64,000 bases of DNA, taken from positions 1 through 64,000 of the forward strand of contig CALGZX010000056.1 of assembly GCA_937934165.1 (NCBI GenBank), in the 5' to 3' direction. The DNA comes from an uncultured Collinsella sp. (lineage in GTDB: Bacteria > Actinomycetota > Coriobacteriia > Coriobacteriales > Coriobacteriaceae). The notes beneath the pieces are model-generated. The model did no database searches, had not been told where the DNA came from, and saw only the letters and a program-made list of their open reading frames with translations. Within the stretch, counting starts at the first letter, position 1. Every line of letters begins with the position of its first letter. Below, piece by piece: positions 25,844-32,784 of the stretch. The position numbers were made by a program, and so were the translations under genes.

Positions 25844-26599
25844 CTATTTTGTAGCTTTTGACGAGCCTCCGCTCGCCTTTTGGTATTCGTCCTTAAAGGC
25901 CTTGAACATGCCGCGCGTCTTGCCGAGCTGCTTGCCCAGTGCGCGACTGCCCTTGTCCACGGCAACCGATCCCTTGTCGTCGAGCATCTTGGCGCCCTTT
26001 TTGACCTTGTCGCCCACCACGACGCTGGCCTCGGCGGCCTTGGCAGCCGCACCGCCCGAATACCCGAGCGACTTGACCTCGTCCGAGACGACCATCGCGC
26101 CGTTCTCATAGCCGCGCAGCATCGTCGGCGGCACCTGCGTGTCACCAACCAAAACACTCGAAGCAGCACCGGCGGTCACATAGAATGCCTGCACGATGCC
26201 CGAACGCGGCTTGAACTCCACATCCGAGCAATAGCCCACGACGTCGCCCGATTCCGTGCGCACGTCCATACCGACCCAGATGATGCAATCGTCCAGGTTG
26301 ATGTCGAGGCGCTTGGCGGCGGCGGCATCGTACGTGTCCTTGACGTCATCGACCGCAATGGCGCCCTCGTAGACACCAATGGCGTCGAGCGCTACGAATC
26401 GGTCGGGACGCTCGATCATGCCCGCGATATCGGACTGGCGGACCATAAAGCCGACCACGCGCGTACCGCCCGGGGTAAAGACCGGAAAGTGAATCTTTCC
26501 GAGCTTTTTAGGGCTGCGCGGCGTGCCGTCCTTTTTGGTGCGCTTGTCCTCGGTAGGCTTGCGATAGATCTTGGCGCCGACAAAATCCCCGGCGCGCAT
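25844..26599 (-). CDS. PRC-barrel domain protein
   Basis: A 251-residue soluble protein. Two PRC-barrel-like beta domains are visible, around residues 1-80 (MRAGDFVGAKIYRKP, with GGTRVVGFMVR) and 95-165 (CIIWVGMDVRTESGDVVGYC). A basic C-terminal tail of about 60 residues follows. PRC barrels mediate protein contacts, for example in RNA processing or photosystem assembly, so no specific reaction can be given. Its ATG overlaps the upstream stop by one base (TAATG), so it is coupled to the YtxH-like gene. The pair may act in envelope or stress physiology, but that is inference. Confidence 0.7.
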   Translation of the reverse strand: MRAGDFVGAKIYRKPTEDKRTKKDGTPRSPKKLGKIHFPVFTPGGTRVVGFMVRQSDIAGMIERPDRFVALDAIGVYEGAIAVDDVKDTYDAAAAKRLDINLDDCIIWVGMDVRTESGDVVGYCSDVEFKPRSGIVQAFYVTAGAASSVLVGDTQVPPTMLRGYENGAMVVSDEVKSLGYSGGAAAKAAEASVVVGDKVKKGAKMLDDKGSVAVDKGSRALGKQLGKTRGMFKAFKDEYQKASGGSSKATK

Positions 26600-26994
26600 T
26601 ATGCCTCGGTCGAGGGCTCCGCAGCCTCGGTATCAGCCTCGACGGCGTTCTCGACCACGACGTCGGCGGCAGGCGTCACGTTGCCGCCCGAAATGGCGTC
26701 GTTGAGCTGCTCGCGCAGCTGGTCCATGCGTTCGCGGGCCAGGTCGACCTTGGCGCGCAGGTCGTCGGTCTTGGCGTCGACCATCGGGCCAAAGTCATTC
26801 ACCGCAGCACGGGCCTCCTCGGCGCTGTGCTCGTAGGTGTCGCGCATATTGTCCCAGGCGTCGTTGGCGATATCGGCAGCCATGGCGCGGGTCTCGGCGC
26901 CCGAGCGCGGGGCCAGAGCAACGCCGACAATAGCGCCGGCAGCGGCACCAAAAAGTGCGCCGGAGACAAAGCTGAAAGTCTTACCCATGATCAT
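26599..26994 (-). CDS. YtxH-domain protein
   Basis: A 131-residue protein with an N-terminal Gly/Ala-rich membrane segment (SFVSGALFGAAAGAIVG) followed by APRSGAETR, the hallmark of the YtxH family, and a long amphipathic helix with repeated Asp/Arg/Glu. GCAGGAGAGGA supports the start at 26994 or the in-frame ATG at 26988; longer forms run into non-coding-looking sequence. YtxH proteins are general-stress-associated with no defined activity. It is the first gene of an operon with the PRC-barrel protein. Confidence 0.78.
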   Translation of the reverse strand: MIMGKTFSFVSGALFGAAAGAIVGVALAPRSGAETRAMAADIANDAWDNMRDTYEHSAEEARAAVNDFGPMVDAKTDDLRAKVDLARERMDQLREQLNDAISGGNVTPAADVVVENAVEADTEAAEPSTEA

Positions 26995-27124
26995 TCCTCT
27001 CCTGCGGGCACGTCGGTGCCCACCGTTTGAATGCTGTCCATTATACCCGCAGCGCATCACTTGCCGCTCCGCTCATCTGCGTACGGCAAAGGCGCAGGTA
27101 TGTGATGGTGATAAACGCCTAGGC

Positions 27125-27958
27125 CTACTCCTGGGGCATAGCCGGCATGGCCACCGTGGCACCCGGGTCCTCGCCGGCGCCGTCCACGAGCGGCAGACCG
27201 CCCTCATGCGCAGGTCCTGCCGGAACCGTCGCCGCACCGCCAAAGACGGCAGCGGAGGCCTCGTGGTTCTCGGCAACCGCGCCCTCGGTATCAATCGCCA
27301 CCTGGGGCTCGTCGTCAAAGTTGGGGACGCCCTGGGGCTCGGTGGGAACGGGCTCGGCGGTCGCATCGGCAACGGGCTCGGCGTCGACCGGCACATCGCC
27401 CTCGTCAGCGCCCTCGTCCTCGGCAACATCTTCGCCGTTCGCAGCGGCGACGGCCTCGTGAGGATCCTTGCCCTCGGCCTCGGCGCGCATGCCCAGCACC
27501 AGGTTGCGCAGGCCCGCGACCGTGCCTTCCACGTCGGGGGCAGGCTGGTCGGCGTGCAGATAGGCCCAGTCCATCATAAAGGCGGCCGAAGACAGCGCAC
27601 CGATGGCCAGCGCGTCGTCGGGGCACGAAAGCTCAACCTCAAAGACGCGCTCGTCGTGCTCGCTTACGCGCGTGCGGCCGCACGAGATGCTACCGGCAAG
27701 ACCGGTCTCGTTCATGAGCTCGACCGTCACATGCTCAAGCAGATGGCAAAGCTCGGTCTGGCCCATGCAGTCCTGGAACTCGCGACCGGAATCACCCAGG
27801 CACAGGTGCTTGGCAATCGCCGGCACCAGGTAATACACGCGCGCCGTGGCCTCGATATCCTCCGAGGTCATGAGCGGCATGCCGGGGTTCACCAGCACAT
27901 GCGCGCAGATCTTGTCCTCGCTGACGGTGACCTTAAGGATGTTAAACAGGCCTGCCAT
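27125..27958 (-). CDS. Stand-alone protein resembling the cyanophycin synthetase N-terminal domain
   Basis: A 277-residue protein. Residues 60-145 contain ELCHLLEHVTVELMNETG, a GRTRVSE motif and FEVELSCPDDALAIGALSSAA. This order matches the N-terminal domain of cyanophycin synthetase (EHVALELQ...GFGRTR...), which in that enzyme binds the growing chain. The ATP-grasp and Mur-ligase domains are absent; instead there is an acidic Pro/Ala-rich tail of about 110 residues. It lies 24 bp after the CorC-like gene start region in the same direction and is followed by a small gap to the YtxH gene. Function unknown; the similarity call is from memory of the family. Confidence 0.55.
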   Translation of the reverse strand: MAGLFNILKVTVSEDKICAHVLVNPGMPLMTSEDIEATARVYYLVPAIAKHLCLGDSGREFQDCMGQTELCHLLEHVTVELMNETGLAGSISCGRTRVSEHDERVFEVELSCPDDALAIGALSSAAFMMDWAYLHADQPAPDVEGTVAGLRNLVLGMRAEAEGKDPHEAVAAANGEDVAEDEGADEGDVPVDAEPVADATAEPVPTEPQGVPNFDDEPQVAIDTEGAVAENHEASAAVFGGAATVPAGPAHEGGLPLVDGAGEDPGATVAMPAMPQE

Positions 27959-27982
27959 AACTCTCCCCTACTCTTCCTTGTC

Positions 27983-29356
27983 CTACTCGTCGCCGTCGTG
28001 CGGATTCGCGGAACCCGCACCCGACGTCGTCGGCTCGTCTACCGAAGACTCGGAATCCTTCTTATCGGTTTCGGCCGGAGCGATCACGCGAATGAGCGAG
28101 ATGCGCTGGCCACGCATCGACTGAACTTTAAACTTGTACCCCGCGACCTCAAACACCTCTCCGATGTCGGGCACCGAGTCGCAAAGCTCCAAAATCCAGC
28201 CGGCGATGGTCTCATAATCATCGCTTTCCTCGAGCGGCCAACCAAGCTCAATCGCGTCATCGCACGAAAAACGCCCATCAACGAGCCACTCGCGGCGCGA
28301 AAGGCGCGTGAGATACTTGTTGTCGGGGTCGAACTCGTCCTCGATCTCGCCGACGATCTCCTCGACGATATCCTCGATGGTGATAATGCCGGCCGTGCCG
28401 CCGTACTCGTCCACGACCACCACGATCTGGTCGTGCGAGGTCTGCATCTCGGACAGTAGCGGCAGGATGTCCTTGGTGTCGGGCACAAAGGTGGCGTCGC
28501 GCAAAAAGCCGGCGATGGGCTGGTCGCCCTTGCCGTCGAGCGCGGGCTGAATCAGGTCCTTGATGTGCGCGATGCCGGCGACGTTGTCGGGATCCTCGTG
28601 ATAGACGGGGATGCGGCTAAAGCCGGTCTGGCGCATGGTGGACAGCACGTCGGCGACCGTCTCGTCGTCCTCGCACATGGTGGTGTCCACGCGCGGCACC
28701 ATGACCTCGCGGGCAACGGTGTCGCCCAGGTCGAAGATCTCGTGGATCATGCGCTTTTCCTCGTCGAGCAGGTCGTCCTGCTCCGAGACCATGTACTTGA
28801 TCTCTTCTTCCGAGACGTTCTGGCGGTCGTCGGCACTCTTGATGCGCAGGATGCGGGCCAGGCCATCGGAGCAAGCACCGGTCAGCCACACGAGCGGACG
28901 GGCGATCTTTTGGAAAAACGACAACGGTCCCACGACCTGCTTGGACACGCCCTCGGCATTGGCCAGGCCGATGCGCTTGGGGACGAGCTCGCCGATCACG
29001 ATGGACACGAAGGCGACCGCGACGGTGATGATGACCGGCGCCAGGCCGCGCGCGATGGCGGAGAGCGCCGCGATGCCAAAGCTCATGAGCCACGTAGCGA
29101 GCGGGTCGGACAGACTCGTCGAGGCGACGGCGGACGAGGCGAAGCCCACGAGCGTGATGGCGACCTGGATGGTGGCGAGCAGCTGGTCGGAGTCGGCAGC
29201 CAGCTTAATGGCATGCTCGGCGCGTTTGTCGCCTTCCTCGGCCTCGTGCTCCAGCACGGCGCGCTTGGCCGTGGTGAGCGCCATCTCTGACATAGAGAAG
29301 TAACCGTTGATGAGGGTCAAAACGAGGGTGGTGATAAGGGAGATGGTTATGTCCAT
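27983..29356 (-). CDS. CorC/HlyC-type membrane protein (CNNM, CBS, CorC_HlyC)
   Basis: A 457-residue protein from the ATG at 29356. It has an N-terminal DUF21/CNNM domain with four membrane helices (MDITISLITTLVLTLINGYF), a CBS pair (about residues 215-335, with VMVPRVDT) and a C-terminal CorC_HlyC domain. Members transport or regulate Mg2+ or Co2+ efflux. I chose this start because the upstream in-frame extension is Arg-rich and not membrane-like; no clear Shine-Dalgarno is visible. With mgtA and the Nramp/MgtE pair it is a third candidate Mg2+-related gene in 30 kb. Confidence 0.88.
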   Translation of the reverse strand: MDITISLITTLVLTLINGYFSMSEMALTTAKRAVLEHEAEEGDKRAEHAIKLAADSDQLLATIQVAITLVGFASSAVASTSLSDPLATWLMSFGIAALSAIARGLAPVIITVAVAFVSIVIGELVPKRIGLANAEGVSKQVVGPLSFFQKIARPLVWLTGACSDGLARILRIKSADDRQNVSEEEIKYMVSEQDDLLDEEKRMIHEIFDLGDTVAREVMVPRVDTTMCEDDETVADVLSTMRQTGFSRIPVYHEDPDNVAGIAHIKDLIQPALDGKGDQPIAGFLRDATFVPDTKDILPLLSEMQTSHDQIVVVVDEYGGTAGIITIEDIVEEIVGEIEDEFDPDNKYLTRLSRREWLVDGRFSCDDAIELGWPLEESDDYETIAGWILELCDSVPDIGEVFEVAGYKFKVQSMRGQRISLIRVIAPAETDKKDSESSVDEPTTSGAGSANPHDGDE

Positions 29357-29466
29357 CGGGAGTTTCTCGAACCTCCAAGATTCGGGACGTCGGATTAAAA
29401 CGTTGACGGCGGATACGGCAATTGCACCGGCGCCCAAACAAGGACGCGGGCGCGCAGGCGTGGTCG

Positions 29467-30150
29467 CTAGATTACGAAGAGAATCACCGCCATGAACTGG
29501 AAGATGCTGCCGGCGAGCACCCACAGGTGAAACACGCTGTGAAGATAGCGCACGTTTTTGGCGATATAGAACGGCACGCCCGCGGTGTAGCACACGCCGC
29601 CGACGGCGAGCAGGGCAAGTGCCACGGGGTTGAGCAGCGCCACAAGTTCGGGCAGCTTAAAGACAACGAGCCAGCCCATCAGCAGGTAGACCAGGCCGCT
29701 TACCCAGTGCGGTTGACGCTCGCGCATAAAGCACTCGAGGGCGATGCCGATAATGGCGATGGCCCATACGGCAAAGAACAGCACAGCGCCGCCGTCGTTT
29801 GCGAGCGTGATGAGGCAAAACGGCGTATAGCTGCCAGCTATGAGCAGGTAGATGCAGCTGTGGTCGATGACGCGAAACACGCGCTTGGCGCGCGCGGGCT
29901 GAATCGCGTGGTAGAGCGTGGAGGCTAGGTATTCGAGGATAATGCTGACGCCATAGACAATCGCCGCGGCCATGTGGGCCGGGCCTCCGCCGCGCAGGGC
30001 GGCGAATACGATCAGGAGCACCAGGCCCGCGATACCCAGCAGGCAGCCGACACCATGGGTGACGGAGTTCATGATCTCCTCACCCACCGTGTAGTGTGGA
30101 ACGGCCGCGGTCTTGGGTCGCGGCTTAGAACTGTCGCTCGAATCGGACAT
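29467..30150 (-). CDS. trhA: Hemolysin III family (TrhA/PAQR) membrane protein
   Basis: A 227-residue, seven-helix membrane protein from the ATG at 30150; GGAGG lies about 11 bases upstream, and a TTG 18 bases earlier would overlap that site. Conserved features of the family are NSVTHGVG near the N-terminus, LYHAI, the DHSCIYLLIAGSYTPF motif, and the HSVFHLWVL histidines near the C-terminus. Members modulate membrane energetics and lipid homeostasis and are wrongly named hemolysins. Monocistronic, or a partner of the downstream corC gene (110 bp gap). Confidence 0.88.
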   Translation of the reverse strand: MSDSSDSSKPRPKTAAVPHYTVGEEIMNSVTHGVGCLLGIAGLVLLIVFAALRGGGPAHMAAAIVYGVSIILEYLASTLYHAIQPARAKRVFRVIDHSCIYLLIAGSYTPFCLITLANDGGAVLFFAVWAIAIIGIALECFMRERQPHWVSGLVYLLMGWLVVFKLPELVALLNPVALALLAVGGVCYTAGVPFYIAKNVRYLHSVFHLWVLAGSIFQFMAVILFVI

Positions 30151-30257
30151 GCCGGTTACATCCTCCAACGTAAAGAGTTCTCAACACTATATCAAAGCGT
30201 CTAGGTACGTGCGAAATTTGCATCATACGTGACCACTTGTTTACCCATTCTTTGCTT

Positions 30258-30316
30258 GTTGACGCATCAACGGCGAACGTCCATAATGCGCTTGCATTAA
30301 ACGTTGATGTATTAAC
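30258..30316 (+). promoter_or_regulatory. Promoter flanked by twin operator-like repeats
   Basis: TTGACG (30259-30264), 17 bp, then CATAAT (30282-30287) form a good sigma-70-type promoter. GTTGACGCATCAAC (30258-30271) overlaps the -35, and GTTGATGTATTAAC (30303-30316) lies just after the expected start. Both have the dyad GTTGA-N4-TYAAC, so one dimeric regulator probably binds both. Confidence 0.55.
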
Positions 30317-30336
30317 ATCTTATAGGAGAATACCGC

Positions 30337-31302
30337 ATGTCTCAAAACGCACGTTCCCATCGAAAGCTCAAGATAGCCGGCATTGTTGCACTGGTGGCTG
30401 TCGTTGCGCTGCTCGGATTTGCCGGCAACTTTCTGTTTGACTTCGCGCTGAATCCCCAAGCGCCGTACACCATGAAGATGATGCAGGATGGCAAGGACGC
30501 CGAAAAGGGCGAGCAGATGGACGCCGAGGAGGGCGAGGCACGGGCGTGGTTTAAGGAAAACCGCGAGAGCAGCAGCCTCACCGCGAACGACGGGACCGAG
30601 CTTGCCGCCTGGTATTTTGCTGCGTCGGAGAGCGCACACGATTACGCCGTCTGCCTGCATGGATATACCAACGAGCCCATCGGTATGGCCCGATACGTCA
30701 AGCGATTCCACGACCGCGGCATGAACGTACTCGCCCCCGCCGCACGCGCCCACGAGCGCTCCGGCGGCGACTATATCGGCATGGGCTGGCCCGAGCGCCT
30801 CGACATCGTCGCATGGATCGAGCAAATCGTTCAGGCTGACCCCGAGGCGCGCATCCTGGTCTTTGGCGAGTCGATGGGTGCGGCAACTGCCATGAACGTC
30901 GCGGGGGAATCTCTGCCCGCAAACGTGAAATGCATTATCGAGGACTGCGGTTATACAAGTGTTTGGGACGAGTTTTCTCTGCAGCTCAAGGACGTGTTCG
31001 GCCTGCCCAGCTTTCCCTTGCTCGATGTAGCAAACTTGGTGTGCAACGTGCGCGCGGGCTACGACTTTCATAAGGCGAGCAGTGTGGAGCAACTCAAACA
31101 CGCGACGGTTCCCATGCTGTTTATCCACGGCGACCAGGACACCTTTGTACCGTACAGTATGCTCGACCAAAACTACGATGCGTGCGCCAGCAAGGTCAAG
31201 CAAAAGCTCACTATCCATGGCGCCACCCACGCCAAGAGCGCGCAGATCGACCCCGAACTCTACTGGAACACGGTCGACAACTTCCTCGACAAGAATTTTT
31301 AG
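30337..31302 (+). CDS. Membrane-anchored alpha/beta hydrolase
   Basis: A 321-residue protein with an N-terminal membrane anchor (KIAGIVALVAVVALLGFAG) and an extracytoplasmic alpha/beta-hydrolase domain. The oxyanion segment CLHGYTN, nucleophile elbow GESMGA, acid GDQDTFVP and a C-terminal GATHAKS histidine form a full catalytic set. It resembles YqkD/BD-FAE-like hydrolases of unknown substrate. A TAGGAG ribosome-binding site precedes the ATG. Promoter and paired operators (30258-30316) suggest single-gene regulated expression, and a bidirectional terminator follows. Confidence 0.85.
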   Translation: MSQNARSHRKLKIAGIVALVAVVALLGFAGNFLFDFALNPQAPYTMKMMQDGKDAEKGEQMDAEEGEARAWFKENRESSSLTANDGTELAAWYFAASESAHDYAVCLHGYTNEPIGMARYVKRFHDRGMNVLAPAARAHERSGGDYIGMGWPERLDIVAWIEQIVQADPEARILVFGESMGAATAMNVAGESLPANVKCIIEDCGYTSVWDEFSLQLKDVFGLPSFPLLDVANLVCNVRAGYDFHKASSVEQLKHATVPMLFIHGDQDTFVPYSMLDQNYDACASKVKQKLTIHGATHAKSAQIDPELYWNTVDNFLDKNF

Positions 31303-31379
31303 GCAAAAGCAACGTCTGGGGTTTTGTTGCCAAAAATCGGTTTGTAGTCGGCGGTATTCGATTTTTCACCGCACTTCTG

Positions 31380-31418
31380 AAAAGCCGCCCGCAAGCGTTG
31401 TGCTCGTGGGCGGCTTTT
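31380..31418. terminator. Bidirectional terminator between the hydrolase and DUF362 genes
   Basis: AAAAGCCGCCC (31380-31390) pairs with GGGCGGCTTTT (31408-31418) across a 17-nt loop, with A- and T-tracts on the two sides, between convergent genes. Confidence 0.8.
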
Positions 31419-31465
31419 ACTCAACTAACGCCACAAAGGCGCTTGGTTTGTCCAATAGAACGACG

Positions 31466-32671
31466 CTACTTGACCTCGACGAGCTCATACTCGCTCGTGC
31501 CCAGGCCAATCTTCTCGGCGTGCGCGATGCAGGTGCGCCAGTCGGTGTCGGGATGCGTGATGCAGAAGGGGTCCTTGGCCTGTTCGCCCTCCAGATGCTC
31601 GTGGTTATGCTCCATCTTGGCCGCGCTATCGGTGAGCTCGGTGTTGGGCAGCGGCTCGGATGCCATGACGGCATCGGCGCAGGCCTGATCGATAGCGACC
31701 GGGTCGAAGCTCGCGAACATGCCGATGTCGTTGACGATAGGTGTATCGTTTTCGGGATGGCAATCGCAGTTGGGGCTGATATCCATGGCAAGCGAGATAT
31801 GGAAGCTCGGGCGGCCGTCGACGACGGCCTTGGTGTACTCGGCGATCTTGCAGTTGAGCACGTCGGCCGCGGCTTCATAGCCGGGCTTGATGGCGTCCTG
31901 GTTGCATGCCGCAATGCAGCGTCCGCAGCCCACGCAGCGATCGTGGTCGATGGCGGCCACGTGCACCGTGCGAGTAGCGCCGCCGGCAAGCTCGCGCTCG
32001 CGGGTGCCATCGAACGAGATGGCGTTGTGCGCGCAGATCTTTTCGCAGGCACGGCAGCCAATGCAGTGCTCGGTCGCGACGTTCGGCTTGCCGGCGGCAT
32101 GCTGTTCCATCTTGCCGGCACGACTGCCGCCTCCCATGCCAAGGTTCTTCATGGCGCCGCCAAAGCCGGCCTGCTCATGGCCCTTAAAGTGGGTGAGGCT
32201 GATCACGATATCGGCATCCATGAGTGCCTGGCCGATCTTTGCCTCGCGCACGTACTCACCGCCCTCGACCGGGACGAGCGCCTCATCGGTGCCTTTGAGG
32301 CCGTCGGCGATGATGACCTGGCAGCCCGTGGCATACGGGGTAAAACCGTTCTGATAGGCGGTGTCGATGTGCTCGAGCGCGTTTTTGCGGCTACCGACAT
32401 AGAGCGTGTTGCAGTCGGTGAGGAAGGGCTTGCCGCCCAGCTCCTTGACGACATCCGCGACGGCGCGGGCGTAGTTGGGGCGCAAAAAGCTCAGGTTGCC
32501 CAGCTCGCCAAAGTGAATCTTGATAGCGACGAACTTGTTCTCGAAGTCGATCTGCTCAATGCCGGCGCGGCGAATGAGGCGTTTGAGCTTGTCGAGCTGG
32601 CTCTCGCGAGCATGCGTGCGTAGGTTGGTGAAGTACACCTTGGCGGGTGCTGCGGGTGCAGTTGCGGTCAT
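31466..32671 (-). CDS. DUF362 protein with two [4Fe-4S] ferredoxin motifs
   Basis: A 401-residue protein with an N-terminal DUF362 domain (about residues 30-180) and two ferredoxin-type clusters, CIGCRACEKICAHNA and CVGCGRCIAACNQDA (about residues 203-265). A DUF362-like C-terminal part with DISPNCDCHPEND follows. DUF362/ferredoxin proteins are common in anaerobes, where they are presumed to carry electrons or assist Fe-S enzymes; no reaction is established. GAGGGGAT precedes the ATG. Apparently monocistronic. Confidence 0.85.
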   Translation of the reverse strand: MTATAPAAPAKVYFTNLRTHARESQLDKLKRLIRRAGIEQIDFENKFVAIKIHFGELGNLSFLRPNYARAVADVVKELGGKPFLTDCNTLYVGSRKNALEHIDTAYQNGFTPYATGCQVIIADGLKGTDEALVPVEGGEYVREAKIGQALMDADIVISLTHFKGHEQAGFGGAMKNLGMGGGSRAGKMEQHAAGKPNVATEHCIGCRACEKICAHNAISFDGTRERELAGGATRTVHVAAIDHDRCVGCGRCIAACNQDAIKPGYEAAADVLNCKIAEYTKAVVDGRPSFHISLAMDISPNCDCHPENDTPIVNDIGMFASFDPVAIDQACADAVMASEPLPNTELTDSAAKMEHNHEHLEGEQAKDPFCITHPDTDWRTCIAHAEKIGLGTSEYELVEVK

Positions 32672-32753
32672 AGATCTATCCCCTCGGTCTATATGGCGTT
32701 ACAGACATAGAGGATGGTACCAGTTAAAGCAGAGTTAAAGTCAAGTACGGAAC

Positions 32754-32784
32754 CTAGTCATTGGGGACGTTCTTAAACGACTAC
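32754..32784. repeat. TCATTGGGGACG repeat overlapping the FtsX-type permease stop codon
   Basis: CTAGTCATTGGGGACGTTCT then TAAACGACTAC. The CTA at 32781-32783 is the complement of the permease TAG stop. Confidence 0.65.
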
